Both the position numbers and the translations under genes were made by a program. DNA of 64,000 nucleotides from Cryptomeria japonica. Taxonomy: Eukaryota; Streptophyta; Pinopsida; Cupressales; Cupressaceae. Positions 48,533 to 60,327 of this stretch are shown in pieces; position 1 is the stretch's first letter; every line of letters starts with the position of its first letter. Where the stretch lies: positions 460,438,072 to 460,502,071 of the forward strand of contig NC_081406.1 in NCBI RefSeq assembly GCF_030272615.1, in the 5' to 3' direction. Below the pieces are notes generated by a model that worked only from the letters and a program-made list of their open reading frames with translations, did no database searches and was not told the origin of the DNA.

Positions 48533-49512
48533 TATTAGGTCCCAAAGGCAACTAAGAGGGGGGGGAGTGAATCAATTGTCAAATAAATTCAAACCAAAAC
48601 AACTTAACCAAACTTAATGCTTAACACCGATAAACCAAACTTAATGCCGGTAGACTGTTTATCAGTTAATTGCAGTATCAGTAAATATTAATGCATGAAA
48701 TAGAAAGACAATATCATCCACAACACATAACACCAATATTTGTACCTGGAAACCCGATAAGGGGAAAAACCATGGTGGGAAACCTTACCCACAATCAGAT
48801 GATACTACTACATATAGTATGTGTATACGATAGGGGGTCTGCACATGCAGAAAGGCCAAACGCCTAGAGCTCACTGCTCAAACACAAATGGGAGTCCAGT
48901 TGACTACAATTGGATGGTTAAATCCAATAATGATGTCTACGTGTATTGCTCTTCTTATTCTCACATATACCTTTATACAAATATTTTTCCCAATCGCATA
49001 TTGATCTTACAAATAAGATCTTACATATATACCAAAACCTAGGACCAAAATGTATAGGTCAACTTTACAAAAGATATTACAATAAAACAATTTACAATTA
49101 AATCAGTAACTAATGCAATATCTAATTCAACATGACATCTTAATGCATTTACAACAATAATAAATCATCTCCATAGCGTGTCTTGCTGATCTGGAATAGA
49201 TAGGCTTGTCCGTGTTTATCCTGGACCTATTTGCCAGTAACAACAAATATGAAAACACGAATATACCAATGAACAAAACTCCAAGAAAAATTGTCCAAAT
49301 AATGTCTTCGACATAACCAAGTGTTTTCCATGTCATTTCAAGTGCCTTTGAATAATATATCCTGCTGATGAATAAGATACCAGTGACTGTGCATAAAGTC
49401 ACTTCCTTGCCGGTGAACATTCCCAAATCTCCAAGTGCTAGTAGGCTTGACTAGAGTTGATAAGTGTTTACATCAATGAAAAAACCATATCAACATATCT
49501 AAAATACCAACA
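48533..49512 (-). repeat. Copia-2 5' LTR (980 bp)
   Basis: Plus-strand ends TATTAGGTCC (TG changed to TA) and AATACCAACA. Aligns throughout with 42942-44014 apart from the gap of about 97 bp near 48937. Confidence 0.93.
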
Positions 49513-49517
49513 CAAGT

Positions 49518-51330
49518 TGTAGGTGCATGACTGTAATTGTAAATTTAGGATTCATTTGCAGAGATGGAAAAACCTTTTTCATCTCGCGGATTTTTCGAAG
49601 GACTGTGCATAACTTACACACGGTCCAGATGAATTTTCTCTAAATTTATAGGGAAGGTCTTTATAAGTCTAAATACCTTATATCCAAAGTTACAGTGCGA
49701 TCTCGAATCGGTAGCTCCTTATTTCACCCATTTTGTCTTCATTTTCTGCATAGTCAACAAGTCAACTCTTCTACTTACAAAAGAGGATAAATTGCATTGC
49801 ACCCTTGAAATTCACTTAGTATTCAGATCCTTATTCACTCTAGGGTTTGGATCTAGTGAATTCAACTCCTCTTTTGAATGTAAAGTATCTCCCAAGTGAA
49901 AATCATCCTAGTGATTTCCTTTCTCTCTCCTAGGTGGGGAATCACTAGGGTTTAATTTTCCACTTTACATTTTGCTGAACCCGACGTCCTATATCTTAAT
50001 TTTGATTTCTTATTTGTTAGATCTGAATAATTGCAATGTGAACTTTAAAATTTCATTTCTGAGTTTGATCTTTTGCGAAATTTAGAGGTTAATTGCATAA
50101 AAACCCTAATTTTTCATTTTGAGGAAATTAAGCGTGTGAAGTATATAATTTTTATTGTTTGTTTCAGATCTGATTTCTATTTCAAATTTGCAATTAAAAT
50201 CAGTCTTTTTATTATAAAAATTAATTGGTTAAATAGTAAAACCCTAAATTTTAAGGGATCTCCTATTTCGACCTTTGACTGCTTATTTGATCTATCTAAA
50301 CATCTCCAAACCAGACAATTTTTTGGAATTCGTAGTAGAATCACAATATCTTTCATCTCTGAAAATTTCAAAAAATGTTTGTCAGACCATGCGTAATTTA
50401 CGCACAGTCCTTGACATTTATTCTGAAATTTGGGAGTTGGATTTGACTGTATTTTACTGCTTAAATCCAAAGATTTGGTTGATTCTATCATTTTTTAAAC
50501 CTCCTAAGGTCAAAAAAAAATCAAAATTGCATGTTTGATTTCCTTGCAATTTACAAAAAATCTAGATTTGAAATTGAACTTGTGCAAAATTTGGATCTTA
50601 ATTCAATTTTTTAGATTTATCATTATTTTCAGATTTGTCTTCTTACTAAAAATATTCAAAATTTCAATTCCCTCCTTTTGGCAAAATTTCAAAATCAATT
50701 GGTTAGGATCTAAAACCCTAATTTTTAAATTAAATTGGAGTTTGTGAAAATTTCAATCAAACTCATTAATTTTTAGTCCTCTAAACATTTTCCAAGTTGG
50801 CACTATCCATTAGGTCTGGTATTCTTCAAAATTTTCTTTCAATTCATCATATTTCACAAAACCCTAATTAGGTCCTATTTCAACATTCTGAGCTTAAATT
50901 CACCTATCTATAGATCATAAAATCACTAAATTTTTTGGAATTAGTAATAAAATCATCGTATGTATCATACATTAAAAAATCAAAAAGAGTTGAAGGGATC
51001 GTGCATAACATACGCACAGTCCCTAGCTTTTTTCCTGAAATTTTGGGAGACTGTTAGACTATGTTTTACTGCTCAATTCTAGAAAATTTGTTATTTTGTC
51101 GAATTTGGTTCCCTCTAACATTAAAAATAATCTCCACTTTCAACATTCAATTATCAAGATATAGTTTAAAATTAAGTGGTTAATTAAGAACAACCCTAAT
51201 TTTAAATTAAAAAATTTCAATTCGACAACTTTGAATTTATAAAATTAACAGATTTTTCAAGACACCCTAATTTTAATTTTCAATCTCTTTTGGATAATTG
51301 TCATCATTCCTAGAAATTACACCATTCCTT
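49518..51330. repeat. Diverged internal repeats with a recurring palindrome
   Basis: A+T-rich, no gene. An imperfect palindrome around GTGCATAA / TTACGCAC occurs three times: 49600-49626, 50385-50409 (core TGCGTAATTTACGCA, perfect) and 50995-51023. Sequences flanking the second and third are clearly related (TTTTTTGGAATT before; CTGAAATTTGGGAG-like and TTTTACTGCT after), so the block is a diverged repeat of about 610 bp. AACCCTAATTTT-type words also recur. Its left end continues the flank of copia-2 and its right end is cut by copia-3. Function unknown. Confidence 0.6.
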
Positions 51331-52328
51331 CTTTAAATCAATTACTAAGGGCAGTGCTGACAGTAATTTATATTATAAAATCACTAATGATGATATACTG
51401 ATTGTTGAAGTATTTGTTGATGACATTATTTTTGGAGGTGAAGATAAATTATGCATAGAATTTTCTAAGAACATGGAGAAAGAATTTGAGATGTCTATGA
51501 TTGGTGAGATGAAATTTTTCTTAGGTTTGCAGATTACTCAGACTAACAAAGGTATTTTTATCTATAAAACTAAATATGTTAAGGAATTGTTGAAGAAATT
51601 TGGTATGGGAGATTCTAAACCGGTAAGTACACCTGTGGTTACAAGTGAGAAATTGACAAAGAAATAGGTTTCTGTGCTGATAAATCCTACAAGATACAAA
51701 TCTATGATTGGAGGTCTACTTTATTTAACTCAAACTAGACCTGACATTATGAATGTTGTTTGTATTGTTTCAAGATTTTAGAGCGATCCTAGAGAAAATC
51801 ATGAGATGGCGGTAAAAATGATTTTTAGATACTTGCAAAGTACATCACAATATGGTTTTTGGTATCCTAAGAATGATAACTTCACTTTATGTGCATATGC
51901 ATATGCTGATAGGGCTGGAGACGTTGATGACTAGAAAAGTACTTCTGGTGGAACTTTCTTTCTTGGAAAGAAGCTGGTTTCATGGACCAGCAAGAAATAG
52001 TCATATACTTCTTTATCTACTGCTTGAGCTAAGTATGTTGTTGCTACTACTAATCGTACACAAGTTTTTATGGATGAAGCAAAAGTTGAAGGATATAAAG
52101 GTGGATTGTGATGCACTAGTAGTTATTCATTGTGATAACTCTTCTTCTATTGATATATCTATCAACTATAGCTTTTTAAAGGATAAGGTGGAAGCAAATG
52201 AAGTTAAACTAGTTTATGTGAACACTAAAGAACAAATTGCAGATTTTTTCACTAAACCTTTATCTAAGGAGTCTTTTGAGTACCTGAGAGATAGATTGGG
52301 GGTTTCTGCCCCTCTGGTAGAGACTTGA
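51330..52328 (+). pseudogene. pol: Copia-3 RT C-terminus and RNase H, 5'-truncated
   Basis: The frame opens inside RT (GSADSNLYYKITNDD) and includes an intact VFVDDIIFGGED active-site segment, then EMSMIGEMKFFLGLQITQTN, YKSMIGGLLYLTQTRPDIM and the RNase H C-terminus ending RLGVSAPLVET at 52328. TAG stops interrupt it at KK*V, RF*SD, DD*KS and KK*SY, and a TGA at TA*AKY; a shift follows near 52060. At three of the TAGs the paralogues in this window have glutamine. Everything upstream of RT palm is missing. Confidence 0.9.
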
Positions 52329-52490
52329 TTGATGTGGTTTGGCATCAGTCTGGTATGCATTATTAGAAACACTATTCATTCCATCACTGATGTGGGATGC
52401 TACTGCTCAGAGGGAGTAGTCAGCTTTGAGATTCATAGGCTAACTTTTTTTCTTTGATATTTCTGTCAGATTTGTGGCATTCATGTCAAA

Positions 52491-52737
52491 TGGGGAGAGA
52501 TATTGATGTGAAAAAGATAAAGAAAGAAAAAAGAAAATCATAGGGGGAGAGATAGTGATGTGAAAAATTAAGTCAAAACTTTGTAGAGATATTATTCATG
52601 GGGGGAGAGACATTGATATTCAGATCTATATGCAGGAGACTGTTGGTTGTCTTCCATAGGGGGAGACTTGTTTGGAATTTCTTGGTACTTAGATTTTTTT
52701 CACATCTAGTGTTGCCATCAATTCCAAAGGGGGAGAT
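52491..52737 (+). promoter_or_regulatory. Copia-3 multiple polypurine tracts
   Basis: Five GGGGAGA or GGGGGAGA tracts (about 52492, 52543, 52600, 52659 and 52729), the last touching the LTR start. Multiple PPT copies are a Sirevirus hallmark; only the last is needed for plus-strand priming. Confidence 0.85.
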
Positions 52738-53920
52738 TGTTGGCCATTTGGTGGAATTGATTATGTGTTGCATTGATGTTTTGTCATTGATGTCAACACT
52801 AGCTGTTTGGATGCTTTACTAGCACCCTTCTAGTCCAGGTAGGTTGAGTGGTTTTTGGTTAACTTGGATCCAACATGATCTGGTTAACTCCAGTATAATT
52901 TGGTGATGGAATTGGCTTGTTCATAATGGCTATACTCATATTTGGTCAGTTGGTTTCGATCTATTGATTGGATGCTATCCTGCTTACACAGAAGATTGGT
53001 TTCTGGTTCCGGCGAGGGTTTCACTGGCAGATCTTTTGGTGGAGATCTTTGATGAATTGAATAAGTAGCGTTGGTGTAGCTTCTGGTAGAGTTTCAGGAT
53101 GTTGTTGGTAATCTTGTTTGAGACAGCGTTTGGAGATCATTGTTGAAGAGTGTGGGCCTATACTTGGTCCTGGTTGATCTAGGTTATGGACCGACATTAA
53201 TGTAACATGTGGAGGAATTATTGTATTTCTAGGATGTCTTTTGTTTTAGTCTAAGGCCAACATGGCTTTTAATGATGTAATTGGTTTATTGTCTGGTAGC
53301 TCACCTGATTGTTTATGGTTGAGGGTTTGTATAAATAAGATGTAAGATCTCATTGTAGATCATCATGGTTTTTGTAAGAGGTCATGTTCAAGGAATGTAA
53401 TATGCGAATATTGTAATGTCATTTAGACGGAGGAGTTGGTCGATCAATGGAGATCTAATTGGATGTGTAAGAGGATTTAGTCTTCTGGTATTGAGCTTGA
53501 CCAGAACTGTACTCAGGCATAGGAGATGCTCTCTTTTTAAGTTCAATACTTTTTCGGATTGTAGTCTAGATTTGTATGTAGTAAGTGAGACTCCCTTTTT
53601 TGATGAGAAGTGCATGCTCTAGGATGTTGGCCTTCCTGCAAGTGCAAGACCCTTCATTGTAAATTCACATACTTACTATAAAAGTATTATCTAATTGTGG
53701 GTAGGCTTCCCACTGTGGTTTTTCCCTTTACCAGGTTTTCCACGTACAAATATTGGTGTTGTGTGGATGGATTTTATTCTATGATTATTATTTATGCTTA
53801 ATTGGATGAACTTCTATTCTGGTACTGTGGTTTTGAATTGATAATGCCTTAGGTAATATATGATAACTGATTCACCCCCCCCCCTTTCATTTGTCTTCCG
53901 GTTATATGAACTGTCTAATA
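52738..53920 (+). repeat. Copia-3 3' LTR, family A (1183 bp)
   Basis: Starts TGTTGGCCATTTGGTGG after the polypurine tract and ends AACTGTCTAATA (CA changed to TA). Length and content match 41676-42866 reversed and 57303-58495. It contains the core GTGGTTTTTCCC, then GTTTTCCACGTACAAA, and the C-run before the end. Confidence 0.88.
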
Positions 53921-55635
53921 CCGACATCATCAAAAAACTCAACTATAACTAAAGAGAAGCACAAAGAGCCTGAAAATTAGAAAACACCAAGGTATGCAAG
54001 GCTAAACCATTCGGAAAATCAGATCATTGGAGACAAAAACATGGGAGTTATGACAAGGAGAATATTGGCAAATCAAGAGGTATGTTTCAATTATCAGATT
54101 GAACCTACATCAGTAATTGAAGCTTGTAAATATGAACGTTGGATGAAATATATGGAAGATAAATTAGATCATGTAGAAAAGAACAATACTTTGAATTTAG
54201 TTCCCCAACCTAAAAATAAGAATGTTATTGGATCAAAATAGATTTTTAGAAATAAACAGAATGACAATGGACAAGTTGTAAGAAACAAGGCTATATTTTT
54301 TTTGCAAAGGATATTCTTAGAAGGAAGGAATTGATTATGGTGAAAATTTTGCACTAGTAGCTAGAATTGAAGTTTTTAGACTATTTCTTGCTTATGTAGC
54401 CTATAAGAACTACAAGGTCTATCAATGGATGTTAAGTGTGCATTTCTAAATGGATAACCTGAAGAGGAATTGTTTATTGAGCAACCTAATGGATTTTTAC
54501 TGATAGATGACAAAAATATGGTTTGCAGATTAAGGAAAGCCCTATATGGATTAAAACAAGCTCCTAGAGCTTGGTATGCAAGGCTGGATAAGTATCTTTT
54601 GAAGCTTGATTTTATAAAAGGTAATGCTGATAGTAACCTATATTATAAGATCACTAATGATGACATTTTGATTATTGAACTATTTGTTGATGATATCATT
54701 TTTGGAGGTGAAGAAAAATTGTGCATGGAATTTTCTGATAATATGCAGAGTGAATTTGAAATGTTTATGACTAGAGAAATAAGATTTTTTCTAGGTTTGA
54801 AGATTACTCAGACTAACAAAGGTATCTTTATCTGTCAAACTAAGTATCTCAAGGAATTGTTGAAGAAGTTTGGTATGGAAAATTCTAAAACCGGTTAGTA
54901 CTCCTATGGTTACAAGTGAAAAATTATCAATTAAGGATATATCCCCTTTAGTAAATTCTACAAGATATAAATCCATGATTGGTGGTTTGCTATATTTAAC
55001 TCAGACTAGACTAGATATAATGAATGCAATCAAAATTGTATCAAGATTTCAAATTAATCCAAGAGAATCATGAAAGTGAAACAAAACGGATATTTCGTTA
55101 TTTGTAAAGAACAATTGAATATGGTTTATGGTACCCTAAAGAGGATGACTTTACTTTATGTGCATATACAAATGTGGATTGGGCAGGTGATGTTGATGAA
55201 TGGAAGAGAACATCCGGTGGAGCATTCTTCCTTGGGAATAAGTGTGTCTCATGGATCAACAAGAAGAAGTCATGCATTTCTTTATCTACTGTTGAAGCTG
55301 AATATGTTGCAGCCGCAACCAATTGTACTCAAGCTCTATGGATGAAGCAGAAGTTGAAGGATATACAAGTGAGCTGTAATGATCTAGTAGTTATCCATTG
55401 TGGTAACTCTACAATTATTGACATATCAAATAATCCAATATTTCACTCCAAGAATAAGAACATATGAATCAGGTATAGAATTTTGAAGGAAAAGGTGGAA
55501 GCAAAAGAAGTCAGATTAGTTTATGTGAACACTAAAGAGAAGATAGCAAACATATTCACTAAACCTTTGTCTCGAGAATAATTTGAGTATTTGAGAAATA
55601 GATTGGGGGTTTCTACCCCTCTAGTAGAGACTTAA
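53921..55635 (+). pseudogene. pol: Copia-4 integrase-RT hinge, RT and RNase H fragment
   Basis: Codons begin directly after the copia-3 LTR: ARLNHSENQIIGDKN is the hinge before RT, followed by KNNTLNLVPQPKNKNVIGSK. RT pieces include KALYGLKQAPRAWYARLDKY and LFVDDIIFGGEE with an intact VDD. RNase H pieces include SMIGGLLYLTQTRLDIMNA, DVDEWKRTSGGAFFLG, SLSTVEAEYVAAATNCTQ and a terminal RLGVSTPLVET at 55635. At least four frameshifts and several stops. Copia-3 may have inserted into this element; the left half is missing. 55636-55903 is its 3' UTR with a weak AATGGGGAGA tract. Confidence 0.9.
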
Positions 55636-55903
55636 ATGATGCAGATGTGCATCATTCTGGTATGCATTATCAGAGCTATCCTTTGTTCTGGATTGATAAA
55701 ATAATTCTACTACTCAGGGAGGGTAGTCAACCTCGAGATGTAGAGTTTTTTTATTTTGTTTGATTCTTTGGCACTATTGTCAAATGGGGAGAAATATATG
55801 TGAAAAATTATTGTTATTTATTGATTGCACTCCTTAGGAGGATTTTGGTGGTATTTGATCTTTTGTTTCAAATTTGGTTTAGAGCTTCACTGTTATATTA
55901 TTT

Positions 55904-56683
55904 TGCTGGCAAATGCACACTCCAATGAGAAATTGTAGGTGATTGAAGGTATTATCATTGATGGCAACCTTACAATCATGTGATAGTGGCAAGCAGACAC
56001 AGTCACCGGCACTGGCAGACTCTACACCGGCACCAAAAAGAAGATTACTAGCACCATGGCCGACAAGAATTTTGTATAGATGTATTTTGTAATTAATTGT
56101 AAAATCTTTTGTAAGCTGACACGATGGATTGTAATGTGACTCATATATGTATGAGATCATTTTAGATCATTTAGAAGGTGTGTATAATGCAAAGTATGAA
56201 AGGAATATAGCAGACCTAATATGCGAATTATTGGATGAGGGTTTATGTTAATTGCAGAGCTTAAAGCAGTACTGAATCTAGCATAGCAGATATTGATCTG
56301 AAGCAGTACAAGACATTGGATTTGTATAATCCAATTTTTTAAGTCAGTGTGACTTCTTTTATAATTGAGCAATGATCTCTAGGCACTTGGCCTTCCTGCA
56401 TGTGCAGGCCCCTATTGTAAACAGTAATAGTCTCTTATTGGCGAGTAAGTGAATATTGTGGGTCACAAATCCCACTGAGGTTTTTGCCACACCAGGTTTC
56501 CTCATTAAAATATTGTGTTATGGTGTGCTTTTCATATTGTGGTTGTTGTTCTTATTTGTTGCATTATTTCTGGTTTATCGGGACACAGTTTTAATATGCT
56601 TTTCAAGTTATAAGTTAAGAATATTATTTTACCGGTCAGATACTGATTCACCCCCCCTCTCAGTATCTTTGGGAATCCTAACA
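55904..56683 (+). repeat. Family B copia LTR (780 bp) with primer site
   Basis: Starts TGCTGGCAAATGCACAC, resembling the LTR at 24998, and ends TTTGGGAATCCTAACA. AT and then TGGTATCAAAG (56686-56696) follow, a slightly altered initiator-Met primer site, so it behaves as a 5' LTR. No clear polypurine tract precedes it, so it need not be the 3' LTR of copia-4. Confidence 0.75.
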
Positions 56684-56764
56684 ATTGGTATCAAAGAAAG
56701 TGAGTTGGAAGGAATTCAACTAGAAACTCATCTTTCATTGGTTGCAACTTCCTCTGAGAGTGAT

Positions 56765-56886
56765 ATGCTAGAGGTATTCAAAAGGGTAGAAAGGAAAAGA
56801 AAGCCCTCACAGGCACCCTCACCCACTCCTAGAAAAATAAGACATAAGCAACAGGCAATGAGGCCTCCAGTTAAGAAGTTAACTCC

Positions 56887-56917
<31 letters not shown>

Positions 56918-57187
56918 GTAAAACAAGATATTGCTCCACTGGATAAACTCCTTAGTGAAATAACAGAAGATGGAAAGTTGAAAAACTTTAGCAAACTGTA
57001 CAACACACTTTCCACTGATGACAAAGAAAGCATAGAAAATAGTGTAATTTTACACTTGGATATATACAAGAAATTTTTAATGGAAATTGTTGATGAAATA
57101 CCCAATAATTTGTATAGAAGACTAGAAGCTAGAAGGGTAGCCATTGTTGAGTCACCCCCCCCCTCTCAGTATCTTTGGGAATCCTAA
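56765..57187 (+). CDS. Lysine-rich ORF behind an LTR and primer site
   Basis: The first ATG after the primer site is at 56765 (MLEVFKRVERKRKPSQ); open codons begin earlier, right at the primer site. The product is about 140 residues. Its first third is strongly basic with a run of about ten lysines encoded by AAG repeats (56889-56918). The rest is helical and acidic (LDKLLSEITEDGKLKNFSKL, ESIENSVILHLDIYKKFLME). The last nine residues (PPPSQYLWES) are a translation of an LTR-end sequence (57151-57189), so the original C-terminus was probably elsewhere. It is not a copia Gag. It may be a captured or family-specific ORF of a non-autonomous element. Confidence 0.45.
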
Positions 57188-57189
57188 CA
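57151..57189 (+). repeat. Second copy of the family B LTR end
   Basis: CCTCTCAGTATCTTTGGGAA and the bases around it duplicate the end of the LTR at 56648-56683. It abuts 3' UTR sequence of a family A element, suggesting a recombination junction. Confidence 0.8.
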
Positions 57190-57302
57190 TATTTTATAGC
57201 AGATTGTTGGCGATCTTCCATTGGGGGAGACTTGTTTGGCATTTTCGTGGCACTTAGATGTTTTTCACATCTAGTGTTGCCATCAATGCCAAAGGGGAAG
57301 AT
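57190..57302 (+). other. Family A copia 3' UTR with polypurine tract
   Basis: TTGGGGGAGACTTGTTTGG and AAGGGGAAGAT match the 3' UTR of copia-3 (52640-52737). No coding part of this element is left. Confidence 0.8.
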
Positions 57303-58495
57303 TGTTGGTCATATAATGGAATTGATTATGTGTTGCATTGATGTTTTGTCATTGATGTCAACACTTGTTGTTATGGTTGTTTACCGACTTTCGGTAGAAG
57401 GATTGGATTGGAAAGATAATCAGTTGATTGTTACTGGTATGATTTGGTTGATGGAATAAGTTTGTATGGATGGTTCATATGCTTCTGAAGTATGTTTCAG
57501 TTAGTTGGTATTGTTTTGATGATCAGATGCTATCTTATGTTCTAGTAAGCTTTCTTTATTGGTCCAGTAAGGGTTTCATCAATAGAGATTTATTGAAGAT
57601 CTTTGATGTAATGCATAAGTGGTGTTGGTGTAGCTTCTAGAAGGGATTCAGAATGTTGATGGTGATTGTGGTCATGCTTCATTTGATTGGTGTCATTTCT
57701 TTGACATGTGTGGATCTAATTTAGGTCCAGTGCTATCTAGGTTATGGATCAGTTTGCATGTAACATGTTGGTGGATCCTCTTATGGGCTTCCGGGATGTT
57801 TTATTAATTGGATGATATGTATTTATCCTTATTCCAACATGATTTATGATTTTGTTTCAAGATTATGTAATGGATCTATTGAACTATCATTTGTGTGGCT
57901 GACCTAATTGGTTAGGTTCTGGGTTAGTATAAATATATGTAAGATTTCATTGTAGATCATATAGGAAATGAGTGAATAATGTAATGATAATTTGTGTAGA
58001 GGATTTGGTCGATCATAGGTGATCGAGTTGGGTTTATGTAAGAGGTTTTAGACCTCTAGTATTGAGCTTAACCAGAAATGTAATCTAGCGTGTTTGAGGC
58101 TATCACCAAAAATTCTTCTCTCTAGATTGTAGTCCAAATATCTTGAGGTGGTTGACATCTTTGTAGTTAGTGAGACTCCATTGTAATGAGCAGTGCGCTC
58201 TGGGAAGTGTCCCTTCCTGCATGTGCAGGCCCCTATTGTAATCATATACTTATTGCAGAAGTATCATCTGACTGTGGGTTGGGTTTCCCACTATGGTTTT
58301 TCCCTTTCCAAGTTTTCCATGTATAAATTATGGTGTTATGTGTTATTGTTGCATGGTATTGATTCTCTAGTTTTTATTTATGCTTTAATGCTTAATTGGT
58401 TATATCAGTATATAAGGTTTTAAGTGCTTTAATTCACATAATCTATTAACAACTGATTCACCACCCCTCTCAGTTGTTCTCTTGTTATCTTAACA
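57303..58495 (+). repeat. Family A copia LTR (1193 bp)
   Basis: Starts TGTTGGTCATATAATGG after the polypurine tract and ends GTTATCTTAACA. The core GTGGGTTGGGTTTCCCAC and ATGGTTTTTCCC is present, as is CACCACCCCTCTCAG near the end. Confidence 0.87.
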
Positions 58496-58600
58496 TTAAC
58501 AAATTCTAGATATTTTTACAAAAAACCATTTCTCATGATACTTTTGAGCATGTCTAAAAGAAGTTGGGAGTTATTTCTCCCTCCTCTTGAATAAAGAAGT
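58496..58600 (+). pseudogene. Copia RNase H C-terminal scrap
   Basis: Two overlapping frames give ILDIFTK and SHDTFEHV, stop, KKLGVISPSS, the normal end of copia Pol. The sequence then runs through GTGAGGGGAG into an LTR at 58616. Confidence 0.7.
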
Positions 58601-58615
58601 AAAGGGTGAGGGGAG

Positions 58616-59083
58616 TGTTGGTGCTCTTGCAAAGTGTTTTAGAAATGTTATGCTAGCAACAATGATATTAGAAGGATTATTGGTGTATGGAATTATGGGG
58701 TGTAATGCCTCTCTAACTATAACACGGTTAAGAAGGTATCATGATGTTGAACCTATGCTTAGATACAAATTTAGTAAGTATTATTTATATTGAAATGTTG
58801 ATCAATGTAGACAAAAATATATGTTAGATCTAGTAATCACTATGATCATGATGTTATAAATTCAGTTAATTATTTGAAAGTATTATGGTTATGTTTCAAT
58901 GGATACTTAGATAGAAAGGGGTGATATTGAAACACTCAAATATATGATAATGCATGTGATATTAAAATTTTCTTCCAATGATTTTAACACTTTAGTTATT
59001 TATAGGTATATGTTGATGTTTGGATAACAGTAGGAGAATGTTTTGATTATACTGATTAAAATGTGCTTATTTGACGATGCTTT
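58616..59083 (+). repeat. Probable copia LTR (family D), partial
   Basis: TGTTGGTGCTCTTGC follows the polypurine-like AAAGGGTGAGGGGAG. No right end was found before the minus-strand LTR at 59084. Its continuation may resume after 60190. Confidence 0.55.
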
Positions 59084-60190
59084 TGTTGGAATCAAGGAAC
59101 ACTGAGGGGGGGACTGAATTAATGTTCTGCAATTTTTAACCTTATTAACTTGTCCTTTCAACCACTTAATGAAAATGAACAAAAGAAAGATGTAGAAACA
59201 CAAAGAAAACAACAACAATGCCATAACACCAAATTTGTACATGGAAAACCAAGTTAAGGGAAAAACCACGATGGGGATGAGACCCACAATATAAGTATAC
59301 TCTATATAAGTATATAAATATTGCAATGGAAATGCACATGCACTCAGGCACACTGTCTAGAGCTCACTACACAAAAGAAATAAGGGAATTAACCTCAGAA
59401 GGCTCACTGCCTTACAAAATCTTTAAAAAAAGATAATTGGAATGCTTGAACTGAAAAATAGCATCTAAAAATGCCAACGTACATTTCCAGTTAAGCACAA
59501 AACACTTATTCTCTAGTCGCTTTGTTCCACTATTCTACTTTATTCCAGAGCATAATTCCTTCAATTGCGCATGTGAAAATGTGCACAATAGATCACAAAC
59601 ACTTTTCATGCACACACTGATATAAAAAATGGTCATATCCACTAGTCTTTTATATTTGCACCATGAAATTAAGTCTTCTACATATTGGCTAAAAGAACAT
59701 TATCAAAATATTGAAACATGCATACATAGTTGGCTCAATCCTAGCTCCAATGCATATGGAGACCAAAAAGAATTACCCACATGCTTCCCGAATGTTTGCT
59801 AAACATCCTTGAACACCAAAATTACTCTACTGATTCAACACAACGATCAACTAACCAAAACTTTCATACAACACTATTCATCCTAAAAACCTATATACCG
59901 GATCTTCTAGCTCAGTCAAGAATCAACACTAGAGGCTAAGATTCTAGAATAAGGTGCTCCAGACATATAACAACCTTCCTCTAGCTCCGCAACACAATAT
60001 CTTCAACTGAAATGAAACACCAACCACAACACTGTAAACTTCTAGATCCACTATTCTAACTTCACCAAACTTAACCAAATCTTCATTCTGACTTTCAGTA
60101 GCATCAGATCACACATTGTAGATACAATATTTGACTTTGTTTGCCATCAATGAAAACATCAGATGATCTATACAGTGTCTTTGGGCAACA
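59084..60190 (-). repeat. Solo copia LTR (family E, 1107 bp)
   Basis: Plus-strand ends TGTTGGAATC and TTGGGCAACA. It holds the common features in reverse: CTGAGGGGGGGACTGAAT near the left end and GTACATGGAAAACC, GGGAAAAACCACGATGGGG inside. No coding part is attached on either side and no clear target duplication is seen (GCTTT versus AATTT). Confidence 0.8.
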
Positions 60191-60327
60191 AATTTTATAA
60201 TGATGTAATGTTTAGATGTTTTATGAGGTTACTTAGAATGTTATGATGTGATCTTGATTGGAGAATGGTTAATGATGTTTTTACTATATTGTATTATGTG
60301 GATATGTATGTGTTGGCATTTTGAGTT

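Larger units (their letters stand above)
42942..49512 (-). mobile_element. Copia-2: full-length Sirevirus-like element with TSD
   Basis: Both LTRs, the primer site, Gag-Pol and polypurine tracts are present in the correct order on the minus strand. The 5-bp target duplication CAAGT is perfect (42937-42941 and 49513-49517). LTRs differ at roughly one base in ten by eye and by a gap of about 97 bp, so the insertion is old. It is the only complete copia structure in the window. Without it, the flanks join as TATGTGCAAGTTGTAGGTG. Internal region about 4.5 kb. Confidence 0.93.

Noticed and set aside
56456-56695. N-terminal part (MWVTNPTEVF onward) of the lysine-rich frame
   Set aside because: It lies inside the family B LTR and crosses the primer site, so it is not part of the protein.
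59000-59353. Minus-strand frames with hydrophobic runs resembling membrane segments
   Set aside because: They lie within and across the edge of a solo LTR; the hydrophobicity comes from A+T-rich codons.
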